Shown here: positions 25,520 through 34,781 of the stretch, piece by piece | Layout of the letters: the number at the start of each line of letters is the position of its first letter | Numbering within the stretch: the stretch's first letter is position 1 | DNA from: Klebsiella pneumoniae | Lineage (GTDB): Bacteria; Pseudomonadota; Gammaproteobacteria; Pseudomonadales; UBA5518 | Assembly: GCA_945862145.1 (NCBI GenBank) | Contig: CAMAXE010000020.1 | Span: 22,894-86,893 of the forward strand | Direction: 5' to 3' | Length of the DNA stretch: 64,000 nt | Notes under the pieces: generated by a model | Databases searched by the model: none | What the model was told of the DNA's origin: nothing | The model's input: only the letters and a program-made list of their open reading frames with translations | Program-made: the position numbers and the translations under genes

Positions 25520-25909
25520 ATGCGCAACCTCCAACCCGCCGGCTGGCCGCGCCCCAAGGGCTACGCCAACGGCATCGAGGCCACCGGCCGGCTGGTGATC
25601 GTGGGCGGCCAGATCGGCTGGGATGAAACCGAGACATTCCAGAGCGACGACTTCGTCGAACAGCTGCGCCAGACGCTGAAAAACACGCTCGCCGTGCTCG
25701 CCGAGGCCGATGCCGGCCCGGAGCACGTGGTGCGGATGACCTGGTACATCACCGACCGCAACGAATACCTCGCGCGCAGCCGCGAGATCGGTGCGGTTTA
25801 TCGGGAACTGATGGGAAAGAATTTCCCGGCGATGGCCATGGTGCAAGTGGTGGCGCTGATGGAATCACGGGCGAAGGTGGAGATCGAGACGACCGCGGTG
25901 GTGGGTTGA
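25520..25909 (+). CDS. RidA (YjgF/YER057c) family protein
   Basis: Small trimeric protein of 129 residues. It starts MRNLQPAGWPRPKGYANGIEATGRLVIVGGQIGWDE, with the RidA-type GQIGWD loop, but the C-terminal region lacks the canonical IEIxxxA-with-Arg pattern (it reads ALMESRAKVEIETTAVVG, where R and E sit at the usual deaminase positions). Family members hydrolyse enamine/imine intermediates or act on specific catabolites. It is the last gene of the catabolic operon, 55 nt after the acyl-CoA dehydrogenase. A pathway-specific enamine or iminium hydrolase is possible and would hint at a nitrogen-containing substrate, but this is weak. Confidence 0.87.
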   Translation: MRNLQPAGWPRPKGYANGIEATGRLVIVGGQIGWDETETFQSDDFVEQLRQTLKNTLAVLAEADAGPEHVVRMTWYITDRNEYLARSREIGAVYRELMGKNFPAMAMVQVVALMESRAKVEIETTAVVG

Positions 25910-25914
25910 CGCCG

Positions 25915-25930
25915 AGGGGCTTCAGCCCCT
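25915..25930. terminator. Short hairpin between convergent RidA and permease genes
   Basis: AGGGGC, loop TTCA, GCCCCT: a six-base-pair stem that straddles the stop codon of the permease gene and follows the RidA stop by 5 nt. The following bases (TCTG) give no T-tract, so termination strength is uncertain. Confidence 0.3.
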
Positions 25931-27247
25931 TCTGACCAACCGGTACGCAGGCCACGCTATGGCGAGCACCGCTACCGCCACCACACTGTCGCGCGGCGCA
26001 CCGATGATCACGCCGGCAAGCAAGGCGAGCCCACCGGCGAGCACCAGCCAGGTGCTCCACGGATACCACCACGCGCGGAACGGGCGTGGCAGCTCCGGGT
26101 GCCGCCGCCGCAGCAGGAGCAGCGAGACGAAACCGCCCACGTATGTGAAGACCGCAAAGAAAGCCCCGATCCCCAGCATCAGGTTCAGCACCCCGCCCGA
26201 AGCAAACACCAACAGGAGTGCGGCGCCCGCTACGCCAAGCAGCGCCGGCGTGGGCGTGCCGCGCGGGTTCACATCCGCAAGCCGGGCGGGCAAGAGTCCG
26301 TCGCAGGCCATCGCGTGTGCAATGCGCGAGGACACCATCAGCGTGCCGCCGAGCAGCGGCAAGAGCGAGAGCGCGGCAATCGCGGTCACCAATGTCGCGC
26401 CGCCCTCACCCAGCCAGCGGCGTGCAGCATCCGCGACAGGCAAGGGTGAGGCTGCAAGTTCGTTGAACGGGAGCACGCGCAGCAGTGCCAGGTTCATCAG
26501 CAGGTAGATCAGGATCACCAGCAGCAGCCCGCCGAGAATCGCGCGCGGCGGGTTGCGCGCGGGATCGCGGTCCTCACCCGTAAAATAGATGCCGCCAGCC
26601 CAGCCATCGTAGGCACCCAGCACCAGTTGCATGGACAGCACCACAGCAACCGCACCGGGCAGCACGATACCCGCATCTGCAACGGCATCCGGGGGCGCAG
26701 CGGGGGCAAGGAACAATAGGCCTGCGATCACCCCGAGAAACAGCAGCGCCTTGAGCGACGCTCCCACCTGCTCCACCACGCTGCCCAGTCTCACACCGCC
26801 CCACTGCACCGCCGTGAACGCAGCTACGGCGAGCACTGCGAGCGCGCTCTTCCACGGCTGCAGCGAAGGCCACAACAGGCCCACGAATTCCGCGAATCCA
26901 AGCGCCGCAAAAGCCGAACTGCTGCAGGTGGAGAACACATCGGCCCAGCCGAACAAAAACCCGCCGCCGTCACCCAGCGCACGGCGGGCATAGACGTAAA
27001 CGCCGCCCGAGCGCGCGATGCTGGTGGCGAGATCGGCATACGAGGCCGCTGCGAGCAGCGCATAGACCCCACCCACGGTCCAGAGCAGCAGAACCATGGC
27101 CGGCGATCCGGCCTGCGCTGCAACCACCGCGGGGGAGCGCAGGATGCCGAGCCCGACGGTGCCGCCGATAACCACCGCAAGGCCAAAGCCCACGCCGAGG
27201 ATGCGGAGCAGTTCGCCGTGCGCTGATGCCAGGGCGGGTGTTTTCAC
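25922..27247 (-). CDS. APC-family amino acid permease
   Basis: Polytopic inner-membrane transporter, 441 residues from the chosen GTG, about 12 hydrophobic segments. The first helix carries the APC signature GVGFGLAVVIGGTVGLGIL with its broken-helix glycines, and helix 6 shows VLGAYDGWAGGIYFTGEDRDP, resembling the LAT/SteT/YfnA branch. The GTG at 27247 is preferred because AAGGA lies 5 nt before it and the first helix starts soon after. An ATG at 27313 with GGAG six nt upstream (adding 22 residues) is a real alternative. The gene is divergent from the L-serine dehydratase gene, so uptake of serine, threonine or another small amino acid is a reasonable inference. Confidence 0.88.
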   Translation of the reverse strand: MKTPALASAHGELLRILGVGFGLAVVIGGTVGLGILRSPAVVAAQAGSPAMVLLLWTVGGVYALLAAASYADLATSIARSGGVYVYARRALGDGGGFLFGWADVFSTCSSSAFAALGFAEFVGLLWPSLQPWKSALAVLAVAAFTAVQWGGVRLGSVVEQVGASLKALLFLGVIAGLLFLAPAAPPDAVADAGIVLPGAVAVVLSMQLVLGAYDGWAGGIYFTGEDRDPARNPPRAILGGLLLVILIYLLMNLALLRVLPFNELAASPLPVADAARRWLGEGGATLVTAIAALSLLPLLGGTLMVSSRIAHAMACDGLLPARLADVNPRGTPTPALLGVAGAALLLVFASGGVLNLMLGIGAFFAVFTYVGGFVSLLLLRRRHPELPRPFRAWWYPWSTWLVLAGGLALLAGVIIGAPRDSVVAVAVLAIAWPAYRLVRRG

Positions 27248-27361
27248 GATGATCCTTGCAAAAGCCGCGTTTCTGGGGGACTTCGGTATCTCAGCCGCTC
27301 TCGTCGCGGGCATGGCCCGCTCCTGCCGCCATGCAGGCACAGTGTGACAACTGATGTAGGA

Positions 27362-27376
27362 GGGGGCCATGCCCCC
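27362..27376. repeat. GC-rich palindrome in the permease/sdaA interval
   Basis: GGGGGC, CAT, GCCCCC forms a short perfect hairpin, followed by further C runs. It lies about 145 nt upstream of the serine dehydratase start. It may be a weak terminator or part of a small dispersed element; no second copy is seen in the window. Confidence 0.3.
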
Positions 27377-27519
27377 GACCCCCCAACCTGCCTCGCATCC
27401 TCTCTTGCCGCCGCAACATCGGACAGGGGCGGCAGGATTTCCCCTCACGAGAATTCCCCGCCCACAGCGGTTCTGCTGCACTATCGTGAGCTAATGCCTG
27501 CGCACGAAAGGAGTCCACG

Positions 27520-28911
27520 ATGGCCATTTCAGTCTTCGACCTCTTCAAGATCGGCATCGGCCCGAGCAGTTCGCACACCGTGGGCCCGATGCGGGCGGCA
27601 CGGCTCTTCGTGATGCGACTCGCAGCCGATGGCGAACTGCCACGGACCTCGCGCATCCAGTGCGAGCTCTTCGGCTCGCTGGGCGCCACCGGCAAAGGTC
27701 ATGGCAGCGACAAGGCCGTGCTGCTCGGCCTCTCCGGCCACGAGCCCGATACCGTGGATGTCGATGGCATCGACGCGCTGCTCGCCGAAATCCGCGGCAA
27801 CCACGCGCTGAACGCGGCCGGCCAGCGGACCATCCGTTTCGAGGAGCGCACGGATCTGCTCTTCAATCGCAAGGACAGCCTGCCCTTCCACCCCAACGGC
27901 ATGCGGTTGCGCGCCTTCGACGAGGCGGGCCTGATTTACGTCGAGCGCACCTTTTACTCGGTCGGTGGTGGTTTTGTGGTAACCGACGAAGTGGCGAACG
28001 ACGGCTCCAGGCAAAAACGCATCGCACCGGATGCCTCGGAACTGCCGCTGCCCTTCCACAGCGGCAACGACCTCCTTGCCACGGCCAAGCGCGAAGGCAA
28101 AGGCATCGCCGGCGTGATGCGCGTGAACGAGCGGCACTGGCGCCCGGATGAGGACATCGACGCCGGGCTTCTCGCGATCTGGGACGTCATGCAGGCCTGT
28201 GTGCGGCGCGGCTGCAGCGTGGCGGGCGTGCTGCCAGGCGGCTACAAGGTGAAACGCCGCGCACCGGGGCTGCTGATCGCACTGACATCGAACCCCGAGG
28301 CAGCGCTACGCGACCCGCTGCAGGTGCTCGACTGGGTAAACCTCTACGCGCTCGCGGTGAACGAGGAAAACGCTGCCGGCGGACGCGTGGTCACGGCTCC
28401 CACCAACGGGGCGGCGGGCATCGTGCCGGCGGTACTCCATTACTACAGCCGTTTTGTGCCCGGCGCGAACAACGCCGGCATCGTCGACTTCCTGCTCACG
28501 GCCGGCGCCATCGGCATCCTGTACAAGGAAAACGCCTCGATCTCGGGTGCAGAGGTAGGCTGCCAGGGCGAGGTGGGCGTGGCCTGTTCCATGGCGGCCG
28601 GCGCACTCTGCGCGGTGCTGGGCGGCTCGCCCGAGCAAGTGGAGAACGCCGCAGAGATCGGCATGGAGCACCACCTTGGCCTCACCTGCGATCCGGTCGG
28701 CGGGCTGGTGCAGATTCCCTGTATCGAAAGAAACGCCATCGCCTCGGTGAAGGCCATCAACGCCGCGCGCATGGCATTGCGCGGCGACGGCACGCACTAC
28801 GTGAGTCTCGACAAGGTGATCAAGACCATGCGCGAGACCGGCGCGGACATGATGAGCAAGTACAAGGAAACCTCCCGCGGCGGACTCGCGGTAAATATCG
28901 TCGAGTGCTGA
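27520..28911 (+). CDS. sdaA: L-serine ammonia-lyase, iron-sulfur dependent, single chain
   Basis: Deaminates L-serine to pyruvate and ammonia using a [4Fe-4S] cluster. The 463-residue chain has the N-terminal beta domain ([21 protein letters not shown]) and the C-terminal alpha domain. Cluster cysteines are visible in [20 protein letters not shown] and QIPCIERN. Length and order match single-chain SdaA/SdaB of enterics. AAAGGAG precedes the ATG by 6 nt. It is divergent from an amino acid permease with about 270 nt between, and followed by a convergent YkgJ gene. Confidence 0.96.
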   Translation: MAISVFDLFKIGIGPSSSHTVGPMRAARLFVMRLAADGELPRTSRIQCELFGSLGATGKGHGSDKAVLLGLSGHEPDTVDVDGIDALLAEIRGNHALNAAGQRTIRFEERTDLLFNRKDSLPFHPNGMRLRAFDEAGLIYVERTFYSVGGGFVVTDEVANDGSRQKRIAPDASELPLPFHSGNDLLATAKREGKGIAGVMRVNERHWRPDEDIDAGLLAIWDVMQACVRRGCSVAGVLPGGYKVKRRAPGLLIALTSNPEAALRDPLQVLDWVNLYALAVNEENAAGGRVVTAPTNGAAGIVPAVLHYYSRFVPGANNAGIVDFLLTAGAIGILYKENASISGAEVGCQGEVGVACSMAAGALCAVLGGSPEQVENAAEIGMEHHLGLTCDPVGGLVQIPCIERNAIASVKAINAARMALRGDGTHYVSLDKVIKTMRETGADMMSKYKETSRGGLAVNIVEC

Positions 28912-28959
28912 CGCGGCGCCTGCGCAGGAGGGCCTGCGCTGTCACCTCACCATCGCCCT

Positions 28960-29586
28960 TTAGCTCATGGATTCCAGCAGAACGCCGGCAAGGGGCCTGG
29001 GAAGCGAGCCCTGGAGCAAAACAGCCGTGCGCGCATATTCGAGCGCTATCGAAAACAGGCTCGCCGCCACCAACGAAGGATTCTCGTCAAATTGCACGGT
29101 ACCCGGTGCCTGACAGTGGGCAGCATTGGAGCTTATGGCTTTGCGACAGGCAGTAGGCCGCGCGGCATAGATCAGGCAACGCCCGGCCTCATCCAGCAGA
29201 GAGCACGGCTCGCGGTATTGCTCGGGATCGGGCGTGGCAACTTCCAGACGGGCCTGCCGGCGAAGCCGCTTCAGTACCTTTTTCCGGACCGCCCCGCCAA
29301 GCCTGTTGATCGCTCTGACGACATCAGGGACCTCGCTTTCCAGCAGTTCCACGCGCTGCGAGCAGCAGGCGGAACAGCCTGCCCCGCACGCCAGGCGACC
29401 TGCTTCGGCCTCTGCCTTGGAGAAACCCTCCACGCGGGAGCGATAAAGAATATCCACCTCGCGCACCAGCGATTGATAACTGCCCTCCCGGCCCATGATT
29501 TCACGAAAATCCCGTGTCATCTCATTGATGAGACCGGGATACATGCCCGCAATGGCGATCTCGACATCCTCGTGCTGTTCGGCCAT
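28960..29586 (-). CDS. YkgJ-family cysteine-cluster protein
   Basis: Protein of 208 residues from MAEQHEDVE. It carries the family's cysteine pattern: CGAGCSACCSQRVEL near residues 67-81, then CSLLDEAGRCLIYAARPTACR near 127-147 and an isolated C in NAAHC, consistent with binding of one zinc or an iron-sulfur cluster. Members are thought to be metal-binding and sometimes act on or protect proteins, but function is not established. The start at 29586 is chosen because the longer frame extends into a low-complexity C/G run. It is divergent from the methyltransferase gene with about 90 nt between, and the two may act together. Confidence 0.82.
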   Translation of the reverse strand: MAEQHEDVEIAIAGMYPGLINEMTRDFREIMGREGSYQSLVREVDILYRSRVEGFSKAEAEAGRLACGAGCSACCSQRVELLESEVPDVVRAINRLGGAVRKKVLKRLRRQARLEVATPDPEQYREPCSLLDEAGRCLIYAARPTACRKAISSNAAHCQAPGTVQFDENPSLVAASLFSIALEYARTAVLLQGSLPRPLAGVLLESMS

Positions 29587-29675
29587 GCCCCCCCCCTGCG
29601 ATACGACGTCATCGAGCCAACATATTTCCACGATTATAGTGACGGCGGTATTTCAACTGGGTCATCCGGCGCACC

Positions 29676-31262
29676 GTGAACAAGAGCGAAGACAAGAGAT
29701 TCATCTACGACGAGGTTTCCTACCCGGAACTCTGCTACAGCCTGACGCACCCGGGCAGGGTGGCCGCGATAGGTACGCTGCTGGGTCTACGCCCACCCGC
29801 TGTGGAGCACTGCCGCGTGCTGGAGATAGGTTGCGCCGGGGGCGGCAACCTCGTACCCATGGCCCACTCCCTGCCGGGCAGCAGCTTTGTGGGTATCGAT
29901 CTTTCCGAGCGGCAAATCGACAGCGCCCGGCAGTTCGCAGCGGCGCTGGATCTGCACAACCTGCAGTTCAGGCATATGGACCTGATCGATCTCGATCCGG
30001 AACTTGGCGAGTTCGACTACATCATTGCGCACGGCGTCTATTCGTGGGTTCCCGGCCCGGTGCGCGACCGGCTGCTGGCGGCGTGCAAGCGTCACCTCGC
30101 GGCAGATGGCATCGCCTACGTGAGCTACAACACGCTGCCGGGCTGGAACAACATTCTCACGGTGCGCGAGATGATCAATGTCCGCACCAGGCATCTGTCT
30201 GACCCGCGGGAGAAGGTCCGCGAGGGACGCGAATTCATCGCCTCGATCCTGGCAATGGTCCCCCACCCGGAGCAGTCACCTTTCGCACTGTTTCTGAAGG
30301 ACTACATCGCGACGCGGTTCCGCCGTTTCTCGGATCGCTCGGACTGGGAGGAATCGATGCTGTTGCACGACGAACTCAGCACGGTGAATGATCCCGTGTA
30401 TTTCCATCAATTCGCTACCCATGCAGCCGAGCACGGACTGCAATATCTTGCCGATGCGGATTTCCCGCGCGTGATGCCCAACGACATCGAGCCCGAAAAC
30501 GCGGCCAAGCTCCAGCAGATGTCCCTGAGCGTGGTGGATTTCGAGCAGTACATGGACTTCGTACGTGACCAGACTTTCCGCGCCACTCTGCTCGTCCACG
30601 ACAACGTTCAGATCATGCGGCAACTGGACGGCGAAAAAATCAGAGTACTGTACGTTTCTTCGCGGACTCGCTTCGTGCGCGATGAGGACGGCAACGAATT
30701 TTTCCGTACTGCAGAGGATGCCCGATGGCCCGCAGAGGAATCCATCACCAGCGCCGCCCTGCTGCACCTCGAGTCCATCGCGCCGCGAGCCGCGCACTTC
30801 AACGATCTCTTCAAAGCTGCCTGTCAGATGCTGAACCTGAGCGGCACACCAGAGAAAGCCGCCAGCGTGCTCGCCGACGACCTCCTGGCGGCCTTCTGCG
30901 TCGACACGCAGTTGGTGGAACTTCTGGCCTACGATCCCGCGTGTGCCTCGATTGCGCCGGAGCATCCAGAAATGAGCGCCGTGGCGCGCCATCAGGCAGG
31001 CCAGTCCCGCATCGTGAGCAATCTGCGGCATGAACAGATCGAACTGGACGACACGACCAGCGTGCTCGCCCCGCTGTTGGACGGACAACACGACCGCACG
31101 GCACTAAGCCAGGCGCTGGCGTCACGCACCCAAGGTGCTGTGACGATCACGGAGCAGGGTGCGACGAAGGTCCCGGAAGGCGCAACGGTTGATGAGGCGC
31201 TCGCCAGGGAACTCGAGCAGGGCCTCGCCAAGTTGAAGGGCGCGGCCCTGCTGCTTGCCTAG
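29676..31262 (+). CDS. Class I methyltransferase with PKMT-type regulatory domain
   Basis: Protein of 528 residues from a GTG start. The methyltransferase domain has VLEIGCAGGGNL (about 48-59), FVGIDLSERQI and IIAHGVYSWVP. It is followed by a middle helical domain (about 220-320) and a C-terminal part with an LLDGQHDRTAL segment like a winged helix. This order matches the rickettsial outer-membrane-protein lysine methyltransferases (PKMT1/PKMT2) and many uncharacterised bacterial relatives. A protein N-methyltransferase is therefore likely; the target is unknown. It is divergent from the YkgJ gene and convergent with the LysR gene (2-nt gap). Confidence 0.82.
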   Translation: MNKSEDKRFIYDEVSYPELCYSLTHPGRVAAIGTLLGLRPPAVEHCRVLEIGCAGGGNLVPMAHSLPGSSFVGIDLSERQIDSARQFAAALDLHNLQFRHMDLIDLDPELGEFDYIIAHGVYSWVPGPVRDRLLAACKRHLAADGIAYVSYNTLPGWNNILTVREMINVRTRHLSDPREKVREGREFIASILAMVPHPEQSPFALFLKDYIATRFRRFSDRSDWEESMLLHDELSTVNDPVYFHQFATHAAEHGLQYLADADFPRVMPNDIEPENAAKLQQMSLSVVDFEQYMDFVRDQTFRATLLVHDNVQIMRQLDGEKIRVLYVSSRTRFVRDEDGNEFFRTAEDARWPAEESITSAALLHLESIAPRAAHFNDLFKAACQMLNLSGTPEKAASVLADDLLAAFCVDTQLVELLAYDPACASIAPEHPEMSAVARHQAGQSRIVSNLRHEQIELDDTTSVLAPLLDGQHDRTALSQALASRTQGAVTITEQGATKVPEGATVDEALARELEQGLAKLKGAALLLA

Positions 31263-31264
31263 CA

Positions 31265-32182
31265 TCACCGCAAGGCCGCCAGGGATTCGTCGGCGGCAAT
31301 CTCGGCCAGCAGCCAATCGCGGAAGGCGAGGAACTTGGGCGCATCGTGCGATGAGACCCGACACGCGAGCAGCCACTGGTTGGGATTAAGCACTCGCCTG
31401 CCGGGAAAGAGCTCCAGCAGCGTGCCCGCCTTGAGGTCGCGCTCCATGTAGGGCTGCTGCCCCAGGGCAACGCCGATGCCGCGGACCGCACTGGCGAGCG
31501 CCACGTCATAGCTCTCGAATCGCAGCCCCGCCGGCTGCGGCGGCACGGCAAGGCCATACGCGCGGAACCACACCTGCCAATCATCGGGCGAGGGATAGAC
31601 CTGCAGCAGTTCCTGCCGCAGCAGGTCCGCGGGCTCGCGCAATTCCGGATGCAGGGCGAGATACGCCGGACTGCAGACGGGAAAAAGCTCAGCGCCGAAC
31701 ATCAGCTCGTAGTGGACACCGGCCTGCGACGGCTGGCCCACGATGATCGCCGCGTCTATATCCGATTGCAGGAACTGCGGGTCGGTCTGCGCGGTGTGCA
31801 GGTGCACCCGAAATCCGGGGTTATCGCGCTGAAATCCCGCGAGCCGCGGCAAAAGCCAGCGCATCGTGAAGGTCGAATACGCCTGCAGCGTGAGCACGGT
31901 GTCGCTGCGCCCCTGACTGAGCCGTGCGGTGCCCTCGGCAATGCTGTCAAAGGCAACACTGAGCACCGGCAGATAGAGCCTGCCGGCGGCCGTTAACTCG
32001 ACTGCACGCACCCGCCGCACAAAGAGCGGGACGCCGAGCGAATCCTCGAGTCCCTTCACCTGGTGGCTGATCGCCGATTGCGACACGCAGAGCTCTTCGG
32101 CAGCGGCCTTGTAACTCATCAGGCGCGCCGCGGCCTCGAAGGCGCGCAGTGCGTTCAGTGATGGCAGGCGCCGCCGCGACAT
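31265..32182 (-). CDS. LysR-family regulator, GcvA-like
   Basis: Regulator of 305 residues. Helix-turn-helix: LPSLNALRAFEAAARLMSYKAAAEELCVSQSAISHQVKGLEDSLG (about 6-50), with the GcvA-type opening RRLPSLNALRAFEAAAR. The effector domain follows with TVLTLQAYSTFTMRWLLPRLAGF. It lies 3 nt downstream of the DmdA/GcvT-like gene and is the last gene of an aldehyde dehydrogenase / T-protein-like / LysR operon. GcvA relatives control glycine and one-carbon genes, so local control of this operon is likely. Confidence 0.9.
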   Translation of the reverse strand: MSRRRLPSLNALRAFEAAARLMSYKAAAEELCVSQSAISHQVKGLEDSLGVPLFVRRVRAVELTAAGRLYLPVLSVAFDSIAEGTARLSQGRSDTVLTLQAYSTFTMRWLLPRLAGFQRDNPGFRVHLHTAQTDPQFLQSDIDAAIIVGQPSQAGVHYELMFGAELFPVCSPAYLALHPELREPADLLRQELLQVYPSPDDWQVWFRAYGLAVPPQPAGLRFESYDVALASAVRGIGVALGQQPYMERDLKAGTLLELFPGRRVLNPNQWLLACRVSSHDAPKFLAFRDWLLAEIAADESLAALR

Positions 32183-32185
32183 GGC

Positions 32186-33346
32186 TCAGACCTGCAGTGG
32201 CAGGCCGCGGGCGATGCGCTTCTCGGGATCGAAAAACGGCGGTTCCGTGATCACGCCCTGCTGCGCTCCGGCATCGGTAGCTACATCGATGCGCGTGCCA
32301 GGCGCGGGTACTGGGCCCTCGAAGCGCAGGTAACCAATGCCGCAGCCGAGTTGCGGCGAGCGCGCCGAGGCAGTGACATGCCCTGCCACACCGGAAGACG
32401 AACGCACCGCAGCACCGCGCAGAGGCACGCCACCGTCGCAGCGCAGACCGGTCAGCCGCAGCGTCCGGTCGCACTGTGCGAGCGCCGCACGCCCGATGAA
32501 ATCACTGCGCTCCATGTCCACGAAGCGACCGAGACCCACCTGCCAGGGATTCAGGCCGCGATCGAAGTCGGTGCCGTAATCGAGAATGCCAGCCTCGATG
32601 CGGCGCATCGTCATGGACGCGAGCGCGCCGGACTGCAGGCCGAAGGGCGCACCCGCTGTCAGCAGTGTGTTCCACAGTGCCTCGTTGTGGGTGCCGTTGA
32701 TGGACGTGTAGATCTCGAAACCCAACTCGCCCGTCCAGCCCGTGCGGGACAGCACCACCGGCTGCCCACCGATCACGCCCTGCGCCACGCCGAAATAGCG
32801 CCAGTCGGGCCCGGGCGCGGGTTCCGCCACCGCCTGCAGTATCTCGAGCGCACGGGCTCCCTGTACCTGCAGCGCCCAGACACCCGGGTCGAAAACCCGC
32901 ACATCCATGCCGATGGCCTGCGCCTCGAGCCAGGGCAGGAATTCGCCGTCGGCAATCACGTACCAGAAACGGTCCTCCGCAAGGCGCATCAGCACGCCGT
33001 CCATCAGCAATCCGCCCTGCACATCGCAGGCAAGGCCATAGGCCGCGCGATTGACACCAAGGCTGCCGGTACGGCGCACCAGCGCCTTGTCGAGAAATTT
33101 CACGGCATCCGGTCCGCTGATTTCGAGCGGACGCTCCGGAACGTCGTAGAGCATGGCGTTGTGGCGCAGGCGCCAGTACTCGGCCAGCGCATCACCACCC
33201 AGATCGAGCGGGTAGAGCCGCTGGTTGTAGACGCCGTAGCGCGCCTCCGGGCAATCGTAGAAACGGAAGAACGGCGAGCGCAGGAAGCGGTGGCTGGAGA
33301 CGTTCAAGACGCCGCCGGCGACCTTGGGTGCTGAAACGTGGCTCAT
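32186..33346 (-). CDS. Tetrahydrofolate-dependent aminomethyltransferase-fold protein (GcvT/DmdA-like)
   Basis: GcvT-fold protein of 386 residues. N-terminal segment YGVYNQRLYPLDLGGDALAEYW then MLYDVPERPLEISGPDAVKF; middle IEAGILDYGTDFDRGLNPWQVGLGRFV; C-terminal barrel from about 300. The LYDVPERPLEI and YGTDFDRGLNP wording is closer to dimethylsulfoniopropionate demethylase DmdA than to glycine-cleavage T protein. It could therefore be a DMSP, dimethylglycine or other methyl-transferring enzyme with tetrahydrofolate as acceptor. Start MSHVSAPK at 33346; longer frames would overlap the upstream gene. It lies 13 nt after the aldehyde dehydrogenase; a BCCT transporter is 4 kb away. Confidence 0.8.
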   Translation of the reverse strand: MSHVSAPKVAGGVLNVSSHRFLRSPFFRFYDCPEARYGVYNQRLYPLDLGGDALAEYWRLRHNAMLYDVPERPLEISGPDAVKFLDKALVRRTGSLGVNRAAYGLACDVQGGLLMDGVLMRLAEDRFWYVIADGEFLPWLEAQAIGMDVRVFDPGVWALQVQGARALEILQAVAEPAPGPDWRYFGVAQGVIGGQPVVLSRTGWTGELGFEIYTSINGTHNEALWNTLLTAGAPFGLQSGALASMTMRRIEAGILDYGTDFDRGLNPWQVGLGRFVDMERSDFIGRAALAQCDRTLRLTGLRCDGGVPLRGAAVRSSSGVAGHVTASARSPQLGCGIGYLRFEGPVPAPGTRIDVATDAGAQQGVITEPPFFDPEKRIARGLPLQV

Positions 33347-33359
33347 GGTGTGTGTCCTG

Positions 33360-34781
33360 TCAGATGCTGAAGCCGCCCAGCTTGGTCTCGAGGTATTCCT
33401 CGATGCCCTGCCGTGCACCCTCGCGGCCAAGGCCGCTGTCCTTGATGCCGCCGAAAGGCGCTGCCGCGCTGGTGGGGTTGATGTCGTTGATGCCGACCAT
33501 GCCGAACTGCAGACCCTCGAACATGCGCATGGCACGCGCGATGTTCTGCGTGTAGACGTAGGCGGCGAGCCCGTAGCGCGTGTCGTTGGCCATCGCGAGC
33601 ACTTCCTGCTCGGTATCGAAGAGGATCACCGGTGCCACCGGCCCGAAGGTCTCCTCGCGGTAGATGCGCATGGCGGGCGTTACGGCGCTTAACAGCGTGG
33701 GCGCGTAGAAAAATCCGCGCTCGAGTCCGCCATCACTTAAACGCTTGCCGCCCGTGTGCAGCGTGGCGCCCAGCGCGAGCGCGTCCTGCACCTGCGCCTC
33801 CACCTTGTCGATGGCACGCTGGCTGAAAAGCGGGCCCACGGTGCTTTTTTCGTCCATGCCATCACCCGCACGCTGCGCCGCCACGCGTGCCTCGAGTGTC
33901 CGCAGGAAAGGCTCGGCGATGCTGCGCTGCACGAAGATGCGGTTGGGGCTGATGCAGGCCTGACCGGTGTTCAGGAATTTCACCGCGGCCGCGCCCTTGG
34001 CGGCGTGCACCGGGTCCGCGTCTTCGAACACGACGAACGGTGCGTGCCCGCCAAGTTCCAGCGACACCCGCTTGAATTGCGCGGCAGCAGCCTGATAGAG
34101 CCTGCGACCCACCTCGGTGGAACCGGTGAAACTCAGCTTGCGCACCCGCGGATCAGTGCAGAACGCCTCGCCCACGGGGGCCGGGTCAGAGGTGGTGACG
34201 AGGTTGGCGACACCGGCGGGAATGCCCGCATCTTCCAGAATGCGGAAGACCGCCATCGCACAGAGCGGCGTGGATTCGGCGGGTTTCAGCACAATGGTGC
34301 AACCGGCGGCGAGGGCGGGCGCAACCTTGCGGGTGATCATCGAGACGGGGTAGTTCCAGGGCGTGATCGCACAGACCACGCCCACCGGTTCACGCCGCAC
34401 CAGGAAACGCTGATCAGCACGCGCCGAGGGGATCATCTCGCCATAGACACGCTTGGCTTCCTCGGCAAACCAGAGCAGGAAATCCGCGGCGTATTTCACT
34501 TCGGTGAGAGCCATTTTCAGCGGCTTACCCTGTTCGGCGGTCATCAGTCGCGCGAGTTCCTCGCGCTTGGCCATCATCAGCTCCCAGGCGCGGTAGAGCC
34601 TTGCCGAGCGCTCATAGGCGCCACAGCCTGCCCAGGCGGGGAAGGCTGCGGCTGCCGCCGCGATGGCCGCATCGGCCTCGGCTGCGCCGCCATCGGGTGC
34701 GGTGCCGATCTGTTCGCCGTTAGCGGGGTTGAATACAGCGAACTCCCGCAACCCGCCCAGCCATTGGCCGTTGATGTACAT
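33360..34781 (-). CDS. NAD(P)-dependent aldehyde dehydrogenase (GabD-like)
   Basis: Aldehyde dehydrogenase of 473 residues. Catalytic residues: E in SLELGGHAPFVVFED, C in NTGQACISPNRIFVQ, and FTGSTEVGRRL for cofactor binding; the PWNYPVSM motif is also present. Length and the C-terminal FGGIKDSGLGREGARQGIEEYLETK match succinate-semialdehyde dehydrogenases. The true substrate could be another small semialdehyde, given the neighbouring one-carbon gene. It is the first gene of its minus-strand operon, reading away from the quinone reductase across a 334-nt regulatory interval. Confidence 0.93.
   Translation of the reverse strand: MYINGQWLGGLREFAVFNPANGEQIGTAPDGGAAEADAAIAAAAAAFPAWAGCGAYERSARLYRAWELMMAKREELARLMTAEQGKPLKMALTEVKYAADFLLWFAEEAKRVYGEMIPSARADQRFLVRREPVGVVCAITPWNYPVSMITRKVAPALAAGCTIVLKPAESTPLCAMAVFRILEDAGIPAGVANLVTTSDPAPVGEAFCTDPRVRKLSFTGSTEVGRRLYQAAAAQFKRVSLELGGHAPFVVFEDADPVHAAKGAAAVKFLNTGQACISPNRIFVQRSIAEPFLRTLEARVAAQRAGDGMDEKSTVGPLFSQRAIDKVEAQVQDALALGATLHTGGKRLSDGGLERGFFYAPTLLSAVTPAMRIYREETFGPVAPVILFDTEQEVLAMANDTRYGLAAYVYTQNIARAMRMFEGLQFGMVGINDINPTSAAAPFGGIKDSGLGREGARQGIEEYLETKLGGFSI

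Noticed and set aside
28922..28939. GCGCAGG/CCTGCGC hairpin after sdaA as a terminator
   Set aside because: A seven-base stem exists but no T-tract follows, and such GC hairpins are frequent by chance at this base composition.
32186..33346. Standard glycine-cleavage T protein (gcvT)
   Set aside because: No gcvH or gcvP nearby, and the YGTDFDRGLNP and YDVPERPLEI wording fits DmdA-like proteins better.
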